Assembly: GCA_951813625.1 (NCBI GenBank) | Contig: CATOTS010000021.1 | Coordinates: 1 to 64,000 of the forward strand | Source: an uncultured Caldilineaceae bacterium | GTDB taxonomy: Bacteria > Chloroflexota > Anaerolineae > Caldilineales > Caldilineaceae | DNA: 64,000 nt | Direction of reading: 5' to 3' | Part shown: in pieces, positions 53,564 to 63,808 of the stretch | Layout of the letters: each line of letters opens with the position of its first letter | How positions within the stretch are numbered: position 1 is the first letter of the stretch | Translations under genes and position numbers: made by a program | The notes under the pieces: generated by a model | What the model saw: only the letters and a program-made list of their open reading frames with translations | What the model was told of the DNA's origin: nothing | Database searches by the model: none

Positions 53564-54361
53564 ATGTTGACCATCGAACAGATCGCCCACTTTGAGACAT
53601 TCGGCTTTGTGATCCGCCGGCAGTGCTTTTCAGCGAGCGAGACGGAGGAGATCAGCTGCACATTCGATGATGTGTTGAAGGAGGACCGGCAGGGGAAACC
53701 GTTCGACGGCGCGGCGCGTCAGGCGGTGTTGGGCTTCATCGAGAAGAGGCCGCTGCTGAGCGGTCTGGTCGCGGATGACCGTATCTACCAACCGCTCGAA
53801 CAGCTGCTCGGCCCCGGTTTCGTCTGGATCGGCTCGGACGGCAACCTCTACGTCGGCGACACCGGCTGGCATCCCGACGGCTCGGACCTTGACTACGGAC
53901 GCATCAAGGTCGCGTTGTACCTGGACCCGGTGACGAAGGATACCGGCTGCCTGCGCGTTGTGCCCGGTTCGCACCGGATGCCGCTGCACAGCGCGCTCGA
54001 CCCGCTCAAAGGGCAGCGACGCGACCCCGACCACCGGCCTTTCGGCACCGACGGCAGCGGTGTGCCCTGCTTCCCGTTGGAGTCGCAGCCTGGCGACGTG
54101 GTCTTCTTCAACCAGAACCTGTGGCATGCCGCCTTTGGCGGCAGGACGGGGCGGCGCATGTTCACCATGAATTTCGGCGCGCGGCCGTCAAAGGATGAAA
54201 ACATCGAATACCTGAAGCGGACCTACGAGGGCAACCTCAGGCACGTGGAAAATATGCAGCACACACAGTCGGGCCGCGTCTACGAAGATGCGTTTCTGTA
54301 CAGCGACAGCCCCCGCATTCAGGGAATGGTGGGCAAGCTGGTGGAGCTGGGATTCAAATGA
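53564..54361 (+). CDS. phytanoyl-CoA dioxygenase-family (PhyH) protein
   Basis: 265 residues, H103/D105 in GWHPDGSD and the distal His in NLWHAAFGG, followed by RTGRRMFTMNFG (candidate 2-oxoglutarate Arg). TGCLRVVPGSHRMPLH is the usual family strand. There is a weak ribosome site (AGGAGTAGCTCGGA) before the ATG. It is followed by a gene of unknown function, so its pathway is unclear. Confidence 0.87.
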   Translation: MLTIEQIAHFETFGFVIRRQCFSASETEEISCTFDDVLKEDRQGKPFDGAARQAVLGFIEKRPLLSGLVADDRIYQPLEQLLGPGFVWIGSDGNLYVGDTGWHPDGSDLDYGRIKVALYLDPVTKDTGCLRVVPGSHRMPLHSALDPLKGQRRDPDHRPFGTDGSGVPCFPLESQPGDVVFFNQNLWHAAFGGRTGRRMFTMNFGARPSKDENIEYLKRTYEGNLRHVENMQHTQSGRVYEDAFLYSDSPRIQGMVGKLVELGFK

Positions 54362-54430
54362 CGGGAAGACGTGTACTGAATGAGAGACAGTAAACCTCCT
54401 GGTTGACGAGCAGGTCGTGAAAGGAAAGCT

Positions 54431-55291
54431 ATGGCAGACCCTTCGAGGGCGATCCTGAACGCGGACCCGGCGCTCAGCCGTTTCGATCCGCTGCCGCGCA
54501 TCATCTATCACGACGACTTCAATCGCGGCCTGCGCGGCTGGGTCGAACTGATCGGCAACTACGAAGACAGCCTGGACAGCATGTTGCCGCAGTACGCCGA
54601 TATGCGCCCGCCAATGCTGAGCAGCGGCACGCACTGGGACACGGGCACGCACGGCGGAATGCAGGGTACCTATTCGCTCAAACTGGCGACCCGGCCGCGC
54701 GCGGGCGACATCAGCGTCTCGATCAAGCGGGTCACTTGGCGACACCGAGGGCCGCTGCGGCTGGAGGCTTACTTCACCTTCAAGCCGGAGGCAAGCGAGC
54801 TGCAACTGTCGCTGGACGACGTGCGTTCGGTCGGCGTGCTCTTCGATCTGCAGGACGAGGAGTACCGCTGGATGCCCCACTGGCGCTATCTCAACGCCAT
54901 GGACGGGGAACCGGAGCGCAAGTGGCAGTTCAAGCGCAAGCGGGAGCCGTTCCACGACATTGGCGGTCGCAGGGAGACCGTATCCCACTATCACCTGGCG
55001 CCCAGCGGCTGGGAAGACGTGCCGGACTCCGGCCAGATTTTATGCTACAATGAGGTTGCCACCAAGTACAACTGGTATTACCTGCGCATGGACCTTGACC
55101 TGGCCGACCGCCAGATCACGCATCTGCAGTGCAACGATCGCGTCCATGATGTCAACGGGGTGGGGCCGATGATGATCCCGGCAATGCCCAACCTGGACTG
55201 CATGCTCAACGTCGCGTTCTGGGTCGAGACGGACGTCGATAAGCGGGCCTTTCTCTACGTCGACTCGGTCCTGCTTTCGGGGGAGTGGTAG
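54431..55291 (+). CDS. unknown protein, probable beta-sandwich
   Basis: 286 residues, not assigned with confidence. FNRGLRGWVELIGNY, YSLKLATRPRAGDISVSIKRVTW, LRLEAYFTFKPEASELQLSL and NVAFWVETDVDKRAFLYVDSVLL are alternating strand patterns like a concanavalin or carbohydrate-binding sandwich. No signal peptide. GAAAGG precedes the ATG. It ends two bases before the next small gene's ATG, so the two may act together. Confidence 0.55.
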   Translation: MADPSRAILNADPALSRFDPLPRIIYHDDFNRGLRGWVELIGNYEDSLDSMLPQYADMRPPMLSSGTHWDTGTHGGMQGTYSLKLATRPRAGDISVSIKRVTWRHRGPLRLEAYFTFKPEASELQLSLDDVRSVGVLFDLQDEEYRWMPHWRYLNAMDGEPERKWQFKRKREPFHDIGGRRETVSHYHLAPSGWEDVPDSGQILCYNEVATKYNWYYLRMDLDLADRQITHLQCNDRVHDVNGVGPMMIPAMPNLDCMLNVAFWVETDVDKRAFLYVDSVLLSGEW

Positions 55292-55293
55292 CG

Positions 55294-55626
55294 ATGCTGC
55301 GCGAGAGTTACACCGCGATTGTAGAGCGCAGCGAGGCGCTGCGCGGCGACTTTGCCACCGAACCGTACGAGTGCGGCTGGGCGGGCGAGGCGATCTTCTT
55401 TGTGCGGACATTGGAGCGCGTGGGCGACCTCGATGACGTAACGCTGCACGTCCAGATTTCGGCGGACGGCATCCGCTGGTGTGACGAGGGGACATGTGTG
55501 ACGCTCGGTGAGGCAGAGGTTGTCTTTTGCAGGGTGAGCCATTTCGGCAACTGGCTGCGCCTGGCCGGTTCGTTGCCGGACGGGGCCAGCATGAGGGCGA
55601 TTATCGCGCTCAGCCTGAAGGCGTAG
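55294..55626 (+). CDS. small unknown protein, beta-rich
   Basis: 110 residues, not recognised. ECGWAGEAIFFVRTL, TLHVQISADGIRWCDEG and FGNWLRLAGSLPDG suggest a small beta-sandwich. The ATG at 55294 has GGGGGAG eight bases ahead, and the gene begins two bases after the previous stop. It is likely translated with the preceding gene. Role unknown. Confidence 0.55.
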   Translation: MLRESYTAIVERSEALRGDFATEPYECGWAGEAIFFVRTLERVGDLDDVTLHVQISADGIRWCDEGTCVTLGEAEVVFCRVSHFGNWLRLAGSLPDGASMRAIIALSLKA

Positions 55627-55716
55627 CGAATTGCCGCTGCAACCGACATCCATCTGTACGAGGGGGTGAAACCGGGAAGAGATCTTTAGCTTTGACGGAG
55701 CATTCGTTTGCTGTAG

Positions 55717-56635
55717 GTGTTCAAGCTGCGCCCGCCGGACGTCGTGCGCGCGGTCGATGGGGTGAGCTTCGATATCTGGCGCGGCAAAACGCTGGGCCTG
55801 GTGGGCGAGAGCGGTTGCGGCAAGACTACGACCGGGCGCACAATTCTGCAGCTGATGCGAGCAACATCCGGCTCGGTCCTTTTCGAGGGCAGCGATCTGT
55901 GTACATTGGATGACAAGGAACTGCGTCCGTTCAGAAACGGCATGCAGATCATTTTCCAGGACCCTTACGCCTCGCTCGACCCGCGCATGACGATCGGCAA
56001 AGCGATCGCCGAGCCGCTGATGATCCACAAACTCAGCCAGTCGCGCGACGAGGCCAGGAAGCGCGTGCAGGAGCTGATGGAGCGCGTCGGGCTGAACCCC
56101 TACTTCATCAACCGCTATCCCCACGAATTCAGCGGCGGCCAGCGCCAGCGCATCGGCATCGCCCGCGCCCTCGCCGTTGACCCTGACTTCTTCGTCCTCG
56201 ACGAACCCCGTCTCCTCGTTGGACGTCTCGATCCAGGCGCAGATCCTCAACCTGCTGCAGGACCTGCAGGACGAGCTGGAGCTAACATACCTGTTCATCG
56301 CCCACGACCTGCGCGTGGTGCGCCATATCAGCGACCGCATCGCGGTGATGTACCTGGGACTGATCGTGGAGTTGGCCGCAGGTTTGGAGATCTACGACGA
56401 ACCGCTTCACCCCTATACGCAGGCCCTGCTCAGCGCGGTGCCGTGGACCGACCCGCGGCTGGCGCGCAAACACCAGCGTATTATTCTCGAAGGCGAAGTT
56501 TCGAGCGCGGTCAATCCGCCCTCCGGCTGCCGCTTTCACCCACGCTGCCCCATCGCCGAAGACCGCTGCCAAAACGAATCGCCGCAGCTGCGCGAGGTCC
56601 AGCCCGGTCACTGGGTGGCCTGCCACCTTGCGTGA
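55717..56635 (+). pseudogene. truncated, frameshifted oligopeptide ABC ATPase (DppF/OppF-like)
   Basis: Walker [11 protein letters not shown]-loop FQDPYASLD and signature [15 protein letters not shown] lie in one frame. The frame then breaks within LDEP at a CCCC run (56206-56209). The sequence continues one frame over with [42 protein letters not shown] and the C-terminal oligopeptide domain [18 protein letters not shown]. One C fewer would restore the frame. The N-terminal strand before VRAVDGVSF is also short and is preceded in frame by a stop at 55714. No DppD partner is adjacent. It is a decayed gene or carries an assembly error. Confidence 0.8.
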
Positions 56636-56689
56636 ACCTGAGCCAAGCGCTATTTCCACCATCAGCGGGCAAGCCCGCACCCTGCCGGA

Positions 56690-58228
56690 GTGACGAGCAC
56701 CGTGCAAAAAACGGGTAACGCGCTCGCGATCGGACCGGAGACGCAGCTCTTTGTCGACGACGAACTCGTCGGCGTCAAGCATGGTGTTGTGCGCACGCTC
56801 CACCCCGCCCGCACACTGGATGAACCGGTTCTCATGCCCGACCGTCCGTGGGAAGGGCGGCGGATCTACATCTACGGCAGCGTCCAATACGATGCCGGCG
56901 CGCGTCTGTTTCGGATGTGGTACAACACCCGCCTGGGTCGCGGGCAGCAGCAGCGCGCGCCCGGTTTGCGCTCGCGGACGGGCGACATTGTGCTCTACGC
57001 CACGTCGGAAGACGGCATCAACTGGATCAAGCCCAGCCTGGGCCGGCACGAGTTCGACGGCGAACGCGCCAACAACATCCTCCTCTTCGACAAACACAGC
57101 CCCACCATCGTCGTTGACGCCGACGCCCCGCCCGACCAGCGCTTCAAGATGGCCTGCTGGAACTGGGCGGAGGGCAGGGACGGCTACTGGGTCGCACATT
57201 CGGCCGACGGATTGAGCTGGCGCGAGTACGACGGCAACCCGGTCCTGGTTGGCGACGATGAGATCCTGGAATCGGTTACGGTCGCCCGCCACCCGCGCGC
57301 GGCCGAATATTTCGCCTTTCACCGCCGCTGGGGGGCGGTGCGCGGGCACGTGCGGCGCCTGGTCGCCGTCTCCACTAGCCGGGATTTCACTGCATGGGAC
57401 AGCCACGGCGTCTGCCTGACGCCGGACGAGCAGGATGACGCCTGGGTGCAGGACGCCGGGCAGCGCACCGAGTTCTACGGCATGTCCGGCTTCGTCTATG
57501 GCGGACAGTTTCTGGCGTTTCTACCCGTATTCGATGTCATCAAAGACGCGCGCGGCCAGTCCGGCATGCCCGCCTCCGTCGCGGCCGACGGCAGCACAGG
57601 TCTGCATGCGCCGGCGGCGATATCGGAGTCCGGGGCCGAGATCGACCAGGCCCCTTGGGACGGCCCGATCGCGGTCCAACTCGCCCACAGCCGCGATGGG
57701 CTCAGCTGGCAGCGCTTCGAAGACCGCACGCCCATCATCCCGCGCGGCGCGCCGGGCAGCTTCGATGCCGGTTGCATCCTCTGCTCGGCCGACCGTCCCG
57801 TCGTACACGGCGACGAGGTCTGGCACTACTACACCGCCGTCAATACGATGCACGGTGGGCCGATGCCGCCCAAGACGATCTCGATCGGACGGGCCGCATG
57901 GCGGCTGGACGGCTTCGTTTCGCTGGATGCCGGTCATTTCGGCGGCGTGGTCGAAACGGTCCCGCTGCTGCCGGCGGGCGAACGGCTTATGGTCAATGCA
58001 GATGCCGGCGTCGGCAGCCTGGTGGTCGAGGTGTTGACGGCCGAGGGGGCGCCGCTGGCGGGGTATACGCGCGAGGACTGTCAGACGATTCAAACTGACA
58101 ACGTGCGCCAGACGGTGGTCTGGAATGGGAACCCGCGCCTGCCGCTGGACCAGCCGTTGCGTCTGCGATTCCACCTGCGGGAGGCCAGTCTCTACAGCTT
58201 CCACATCGAGGAAACGGGGGCAATATGA
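56690..58228 (+). CDS. GH32/43-like beta-propeller protein, paralog 1 of 4
   Basis: 512 residues. [11 protein letters not shown] starts the family pattern, then propeller-like blades ([67 protein letters not shown]) and a C-terminal sandwich ([41 protein letters not shown]). This layout resembles GH32/GH43-type glycosidases, but I see no certain catalytic triad. The GTG at 56690 gives an N-terminus equal in length to that of paralog 4; 56702 is an alternative. Its stop overlaps the next start (ATGA). Confidence 0.65.
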   Translation: MTSTVQKTGNALAIGPETQLFVDDELVGVKHGVVRTLHPARTLDEPVLMPDRPWEGRRIYIYGSVQYDAGARLFRMWYNTRLGRGQQQRAPGLRSRTGDIVLYATSEDGINWIKPSLGRHEFDGERANNILLFDKHSPTIVVDADAPPDQRFKMACWNWAEGRDGYWVAHSADGLSWREYDGNPVLVGDDEILESVTVARHPRAAEYFAFHRRWGAVRGHVRRLVAVSTSRDFTAWDSHGVCLTPDEQDDAWVQDAGQRTEFYGMSGFVYGGQFLAFLPVFDVIKDARGQSGMPASVAADGSTGLHAPAAISESGAEIDQAPWDGPIAVQLAHSRDGLSWQRFEDRTPIIPRGAPGSFDAGCILCSADRPVVHGDEVWHYYTAVNTMHGGPMPPKTISIGRAAWRLDGFVSLDAGHFGGVVETVPLLPAGERLMVNADAGVGSLVVEVLTAEGAPLAGYTREDCQTIQTDNVRQTVVWNGNPRLPLDQPLRLRFHLREASLYSFHIEETGAI

Positions 58229-59667
58229 ATGGAATTTGGTTTTTCGACGACTGGATGCTCGAGCGCCGCGACTGCCTCGAGCGAGTCTGGGGCAAGCCTA
58301 AGTTTGTGAAGGAGATTTTCAGCGAGTTCTACCCGCCGGACTGGGACGGCTACGGCGGCTACCCGACCGCCTTCTACGACGAGCGGCTGGGGAAGTACGC
58401 GCTCTACCTGATCGCGTTTCCGGGCAGAGAGAGCCGCGACCGCACGCCGGGCATCAGCGCCGGCGAGTTCCAGTTCCGCCTGCTGTCAGATGACCCGTAC
58501 AACTGGCCCGACCCGGTCTATGATCCAGAGTCTGAACTGGCCTGGCAGCGGTTCGGCGACGTTGTGGTCGACCAGGACGGCGCGCCGATCTGGGCGCACG
58601 CGGTGCATTCGCTGACGGGTACGCCGCTGGCGGAACGGGGCTACGCCTCGGCCGTGCTCGACGTGGAGAATCATCTGACCTGGGGCGGCTTTTCAGAAGA
58701 CGGCGTAAACTTCACGGTTGACCGCTCAGGGCCGTGGCTGGACCCGGGTTCCGACATTGCCGGCGATATTTTGTGGAACCGTGAGGCCGGCCAATACCAG
58801 CTGTTCGTGCGTCCGGTCTACGGAGACCGCCGCGTGGCGATGTCGACGACAACCGATTTCTCGGAGTTTACGCGGCCGGTCACCATCATGCAGCCAGATG
58901 CGCTGGACCGAGTGGGGACGGAACTGTACGACATGCCGCCGCGACCGTATGAGGACTTCTATATTGGGCTGCTCAACATCATGACCAGTGACCGCTTTGA
59001 GGAGGTGAGCCTCAGCAGAGACTGGCCGCAGATCAAATATTTCGGGCGTATGGATACGCAGCTGGCCTACAGCTACAACGGGCTCTACTGGTACCGCACC
59101 GAGCGCGAACCCTTCATCGGCGTGCACGACTACGGCCTTCCGGGCGGCGGCTCCGCCTACGGCAAGGAGATGCTGCGCACGCCCGATGGCAGGCTGCTCT
59201 TCTTCGTCATCAGCGACTACGGCGGGCACGCGGCCCGCGTCGACAAGGAGTCGGAGTGGCCGTACGGCGCCGGCTACCGCAGCCCGATGCTCTACGAGAT
59301 GCGGCTCGATGGCTTCTGCTCGCTGAAGACCTGGGGCCGCGAGGGCGTGCTGCGCACCAAGGTGATCATCCCCCGCGACGGGGAGATGCGGCTGAATGTC
59401 CGTACAATGGCGCACACCGGAATCCGCGTGCAGATGCTCGACGGAATGACCGCGCAACCGATTCCGGGCTACACGTGGGAGGAGGCGGATACGATCAGGG
59501 GCGACCATCTTTATGCGCGGCCTCGCTGGTGCGAGCGGGATGATATCGCAGAGTTGGTTGGCCGGCCGGTGCGGATTGAGGTCGGGCTGCGCGAGGCGGA
59601 ACTGTTTGCAATCAGGGTGGAGTGTGACGTGTATAATGCGTGTGAGCCGGTGGGGTCGTTGTGGTGA
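58225..59667 (+). CDS. GH32/43-like beta-propeller protein, paralog 2 of 4
   Basis: 480 residues and the most divergent of the four. [24 protein letters not shown] begins the fold; YSYNGLYWYRTEREPF and MRLDGFCSLKTWGREGVL mark blades and the start of the C-terminal sandwich (MRLNVRTMAHTGIRVQML, IPGYTWEEAD). Translation is coupled to paralog 1 through an ATGA overlap. Substrate unknown; a plant- or algal-type glycan is a guess. Confidence 0.65.
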   Translation: MNGIWFFDDWMLERRDCLERVWGKPKFVKEIFSEFYPPDWDGYGGYPTAFYDERLGKYALYLIAFPGRESRDRTPGISAGEFQFRLLSDDPYNWPDPVYDPESELAWQRFGDVVVDQDGAPIWAHAVHSLTGTPLAERGYASAVLDVENHLTWGGFSEDGVNFTVDRSGPWLDPGSDIAGDILWNREAGQYQLFVRPVYGDRRVAMSTTTDFSEFTRPVTIMQPDALDRVGTELYDMPPRPYEDFYIGLLNIMTSDRFEEVSLSRDWPQIKYFGRMDTQLAYSYNGLYWYRTEREPFIGVHDYGLPGGGSAYGKEMLRTPDGRLLFFVISDYGGHAARVDKESEWPYGAGYRSPMLYEMRLDGFCSLKTWGREGVLRTKVIIPRDGEMRLNVRTMAHTGIRVQMLDGMTAQPIPGYTWEEADTIRGDHLYARPRWCERDDIAELVGRPVRIEVGLREAELFAIRVECDVYNACEPVGSLW

Positions 59668-59794
59668 GGGGAGCGAAGTGCTGTAAGGTGTGACGTTTTG
59701 GCTCAAGGCCTTTTTTCTTTTCATCGGTCAAGCTGCTTGACTTCCATTCGAGGCGACTTGACAACGGCGCGGCAAGATTTCAGGAAACACCAAC

Positions 59795-61321
59795 GTGACC
59801 CAAACAAACCAGCCACGCGACATCGGCGGCAACAAGGAGCTCTTCATCGACGAAGCGGCAATCTCATCGATGCGCAACGTCCGCCTCACGATGAACCCAC
59901 CGTACCAGGACCACGAGCCGGTCCTGCTACCGGAGGTGCCTTGGGAATACCGCCTCCATCCTTACGCGACCGTGCTTCGCGAAGGCGACACCTTTCGCCT
60001 CTGGTACCTGGCCTACGAATGGGACCCGCCCGCGGGCGTAGAACTCCCGGTAACCGGCGCCGCCGCGGACGCGGCCCTCTTCTGGCGACATACGCGCGGC
60101 CGCCTCTGCTACGCCGAATCGAGCGACGGCGTCCACTGGGAGCGACCCAGTCTGGGCTTGGTGGATTACCGCGGCAGCGGGAATAACAACATCCTGGGGC
60201 CGGCGGTGCACGACCCGGTGCAGCAGGCCGGCTGGAACGGCGGTACCGTCTTCAGGGACCCGACCGCGTCACCTGAACGCCGCTTCAAACTCTGGAGCGA
60301 AATCAGAATTGCCGAGGAGGGCAAGTCCGGCCTCTCCGGCTTCTATTCGCCCGACGGCCTGCGCTGGACGGCGTGCGCGACCAACCCGGTCCCGGGCTAT
60401 GCCGACTGCCTCAACGTGGCCTTCTGGGACGAGCGCTTCCAGCGGTACGTGGGCTACTCCCGCCACTGGACCGCGGACAGCCGCGGGGACCGCTTCCGGT
60501 CGGTGCGGCGACTTGTTTCGCCCGACTTCGAAGACTGGCAGGACTTGGGCGCCGTGCTCGCAGCCGACGAGACCGACAGGCAGCTGCCGGTCAAGCGCAA
60601 CCGGCAGAGCCAGCAAATAATGGACTTTCACGGTAACTGCGTCTTCAGATATCCGGGAACCGCCGACGTCTACCTCTCGCTGCCCGAGGCATGGTGGCAC
60701 TGGTCCGCCAATCCCTTCCCGGAGGCGGGCCGCGACCAGGAGATGATGGGCGGCTTCCCCGACGCCGTCGACGTGCAGCTTGCAACCAGCCGCGACGGGA
60801 TCAAGTGGCAACGGGCCGGGGAACGCAGCCCCTTCCTGCGGCTGGGGCCGCCGGATGCGGGCGATTCCAAGATGATCTACGCCTTCACGCAGCCGGCGCA
60901 GGTCGGCGACGAGTTGTGGATCTACTACGGCGGCTTCCGCTACGGCATCAGCGAGAAGGTCGCTCTCAAGCGCGGCGCCTATTTACGCGCCCGCCTGCGC
61001 CTGGACGGCTTCATCTCGGCCGATGCCCCCTATGAAGGCGGCGAGCTGGCGACCGTGCCCTTGCGGTTTAGCGGGCGCAAGCTGACACTCAACGCCGATA
61101 CCAGCGCCGGCGGCGCTGTCCGCGTCCAGATTGAGGACCCGGGCGGTCGGCCCCTCGCCGGCTACAACATCGACCAGGCCGACGAAATCAACGGAAACTC
61201 CGTTCGCCACATCGCCTCTTGGGAAGGAAACGCAGAACTGGGCCAGCTGGCGGGTCGCGAAGTGCGCTTGCGCTTCGCGATGAACGGTTGTAAGCTCTAT
61301 TCCTTTCAGTTTGTCAGCTAG
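59795..61321 (+). CDS. GH32/43-like beta-propeller protein, paralog 3 of 4
   Basis: 508 residues. NKELFIDEAAISSMRNVRLTMNPP is the family N-terminus. FRLWYLAYEW, CYAESSDGVHWERPSLGL, GFYSPDGLRWTAC and QLATSRDGIKWQRAGER are blades. RLRLDGFISADAPYEGGELATVPL and LTLNADTSAGGAVRVQIED form the C-terminal sandwich. The GTG start follows GGAAAC. The gap before it (59668-59794) holds no gene. The probable role is carbohydrate hydrolysis or binding. Confidence 0.65.
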   Translation: MTQTNQPRDIGGNKELFIDEAAISSMRNVRLTMNPPYQDHEPVLLPEVPWEYRLHPYATVLREGDTFRLWYLAYEWDPPAGVELPVTGAAADAALFWRHTRGRLCYAESSDGVHWERPSLGLVDYRGSGNNNILGPAVHDPVQQAGWNGGTVFRDPTASPERRFKLWSEIRIAEEGKSGLSGFYSPDGLRWTACATNPVPGYADCLNVAFWDERFQRYVGYSRHWTADSRGDRFRSVRRLVSPDFEDWQDLGAVLAADETDRQLPVKRNRQSQQIMDFHGNCVFRYPGTADVYLSLPEAWWHWSANPFPEAGRDQEMMGGFPDAVDVQLATSRDGIKWQRAGERSPFLRLGPPDAGDSKMIYAFTQPAQVGDELWIYYGGFRYGISEKVALKRGAYLRARLRLDGFISADAPYEGGELATVPLRFSGRKLTLNADTSAGGAVRVQIEDPGGRPLAGYNIDQADEINGNSVRHIASWEGNAELGQLAGREVRLRFAMNGCKLYSFQFVS

Positions 61322-61358
61322 AAACGTCGCCAATCTGAGGCGAACGGGAGAAAACGGT

Positions 61359-62819
61359 ATGTCCCGGCAACACGCAGCGGACGGAGAAGCGCTCTCGATC
61401 GGTACAGAGACGCAACTCTTCATTGACGACGCCGTCGTCAGCGCCAAGTCGGGCGTCGCGCGCACGCTCCATCCCGCGCAGAAGCTGGACCAGCCTGTAC
61501 TCCTGCCGGACCGGCCGTGGGAGGGGAACCGGGTCTACGTCTACGGCACCGTCCATTACGACGCCGAAGCCCGCCAGTTCCGCATGTGGTACCTCACGCG
61601 ACTGGGCCGCGGGCAGCAGCACCGCGCGCCGGGCCTGCGCGAGCGGCAGGGGGACATGATCCTCTACGCTACCTCCGAGGACGGCATCCACTGGGAGAAA
61701 CCGGAACTGGGGCTGCACGAGTTTGACGGCTCGCGGCAGAACAATATCCTGATATTCGACAAACACAGCCCCACCGTCATCGTTGACGAAACAGCCGACC
61801 CATCGGAGCGCTTCAAGATGGCCGCCTGGGACTGGAATCGCCAACAGTTCGGCTACTGGGTTGCACACTCCGCCGACGGCCTGATCTGGAACGAGTATCC
61901 CGTCAATCCCATCCTGATGAACTCCGAGGAAACGCTAGAGACGATCACCGTGGCACACGATCGTCATAACGGCGAATACTTCGCCTTTCACCGCCGCTGG
62001 GGCGATGTCGGCGGTTTCGACCGCCGGCTGATCGCAGTGTGCACCAGCCGAAACTTTCTCGACTGGTCCGATCCCGAAATAATTATCGTCAGCGACGAGC
62101 AGGACGATGCCTGGATCCAGGACCCAGGTCAACGCGGTGAATTCTACGGCATGTCGGGCTTCCTGTATGGCCGTCAATTTCTCGGATTCCTGCCGGTTTT
62201 CAACGTAATGCGCGACGTTCGCGGCCAGGATGTTGGCGCCGAACAGAGCCCCTGGGACGGCCCCATCGAGGCGCAACTTGCACACAGCCGCGACGGACGC
62301 ACGTGGGAACGCTTTTTCGACCGCACGCCGATCATTCCGCGCGGCGAGCCCGGCAGCTTCGACGCCGGCTGCATCCTCTGCTCAGCCGACCGGCCCGTCA
62401 TTCACGGCGACGAAGTCTGGCACTACTACACCGCCATCAATACTATGCACGGCGGAACGATGCCTCCCAAAACGGTCACAATTGCGCGCGCTTCCTGGCG
62501 GCTGGACGGCTTCGTCTCGCTCGACGCAGGTCACTTGGGCGGGGTCGTCGAGACGGTTCCGCTCGATCTGCCGGCAGGACAGTTCGTGGTCAACGCCGAT
62601 GCCTCACAGGGCAGCCTGGCGGTCGAGCTGCTCGCTGCAGACGGGCAGGCGCTTGCGGGATTTTCAAGCGAAGACTGCACGGCGATCCGGTCGGACAGCG
62701 TGCGTCATGTCGTCCGCTGGCAGGGACAACAGCGGACGCCCGCGGACGGGCCAGTGCGGCTACGCTTTCACCTGGACACAGCCCAGCTTTACAGCTTCCG
62801 CATCGAAGCGGCAGGATAG
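61359..62819 (+). CDS. GH32/43-like beta-propeller protein, paralog 4 of 4
   Basis: 486 residues, very close to paralog 1: [89 protein letters not shown] and [25 protein letters not shown]. It lacks the roughly 30-residue insert that paralog 1 has before APWDGPI. GGGAG lies nine bases before the ATG. A PhyH gene follows about 120 bp later. Confidence 0.68.
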   Translation: MSRQHAADGEALSIGTETQLFIDDAVVSAKSGVARTLHPAQKLDQPVLLPDRPWEGNRVYVYGTVHYDAEARQFRMWYLTRLGRGQQHRAPGLRERQGDMILYATSEDGIHWEKPELGLHEFDGSRQNNILIFDKHSPTVIVDETADPSERFKMAAWDWNRQQFGYWVAHSADGLIWNEYPVNPILMNSEETLETITVAHDRHNGEYFAFHRRWGDVGGFDRRLIAVCTSRNFLDWSDPEIIIVSDEQDDAWIQDPGQRGEFYGMSGFLYGRQFLGFLPVFNVMRDVRGQDVGAEQSPWDGPIEAQLAHSRDGRTWERFFDRTPIIPRGEPGSFDAGCILCSADRPVIHGDEVWHYYTAINTMHGGTMPPKTVTIARASWRLDGFVSLDAGHLGGVVETVPLDLPAGQFVVNADASQGSLAVELLAADGQALAGFSSEDCTAIRSDSVRHVVRWQGQQRTPADGPVRLRFHLDTAQLYSFRIEAAG

Positions 62820-62940
62820 AGAGCGCCGGACACGCCGGCACATCCATCTCGGCGAGGCGACGATTGGCTTGTCATCTGGATTGCAAAACGAGAGTGGGCG
62901 GGACGTAAGTCCGGCATTGGCTGAAGGAAAGGAGGGGGAG

Positions 62941-63741
62941 ATGCTTTCGGCACGGGAGGAGTATCTGTTCGACTTACGCGGCTACGCGGTGATCAGGCGG
63001 GCGCTCGATGCCGACCATGTCCGCGCCGTGAACGACTGGATCGACGACTTGCCGCCGCTGGAACAGGAGCAGTGGTACAACAACATCTACGTCCACACCT
63101 ATGGCGGCGTGGATGGCGCGAATCTGCAAGACATCATCGAAGGCGGAGAGATTTTCGAGCGGCTGATCGACCATCCAGCCTGGATCGAGCAGGTTAGCCA
63201 TTACCTTGGACCGTCGACCCGCCCATACATCCATGAGGCGCTGCTGAACATTCGCGGCGACGGCGGGTATATCGGCGTTCACTCAGGCGGACACTATAGC
63301 GACCATCACCAGCGCACTGGGCGCCGCAACGGCCAGTGGGTATGCAGCATGTTGTCGTTGCTTGTGCCTGTGACCGATGTGGGACCGGGAGACGGCGCAA
63401 CGATCATCGTGCCCGGCAGCCACAAGTCGGACTTCCCCCATCCCCTGCAGAAGGAGAACGGCGGGATCACGCAGGAACCTGGCGACATCATCGAAGACGC
63501 CGTTGAAATCCACCTGCAGGCCGGCGACGCGCTCCTGTTCAATGACGCGCTTTGCCACGGCTCAACGCAGCGCACAAACCCCGGCCAGCGGCGCATGTTC
63601 GTTTTCCGTTATGTCCCCACGCTTCTCGGCCATCGCTTCGGCTATGTGCCGTCCGCCGAGTTGCTGGCGCGTCTGACCCCGGAACGACGCGCCATCGTGC
63701 AGCCAATCATCCCGAAACGACGACCAGCCCCCGTCGCCTGA
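62941..63741 (+). CDS. PhyH-like protein with altered iron motif
   Basis: 266 residues. The general PhyH fold markers are present (FDLRGYAVIRRAL, DGATIIVPGSHKSDF, EIHLQAGDALLFNDALCHGS, RRMFVFRYVP). The HxD motif is not in its normal form: the region reads GVHSGGHYSDHHQ (about 112-124), so one iron ligand may be replaced or shifted (H118 with D121). The distal His is in LCHGST. AAAGGAGGGGGAG lies directly before the ATG. It is the most distant of the six PhyH genes here and may have a different reaction. Confidence 0.75.
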   Translation: MLSAREEYLFDLRGYAVIRRALDADHVRAVNDWIDDLPPLEQEQWYNNIYVHTYGGVDGANLQDIIEGGEIFERLIDHPAWIEQVSHYLGPSTRPYIHEALLNIRGDGGYIGVHSGGHYSDHHQRTGRRNGQWVCSMLSLLVPVTDVGPGDGATIIVPGSHKSDFPHPLQKENGGITQEPGDIIEDAVEIHLQAGDALLFNDALCHGSTQRTNPGQRRMFVFRYVPTLLGHRFGYVPSAELLARLTPERRAIVQPIIPKRRPAPVA

Positions 63742-63808
63742 GTATGCGAAAGAGCCCGATTTGGACTGAGCGCAGTGATTCACAGCCACCTGACAGGAGG
63801 GCATCCCC

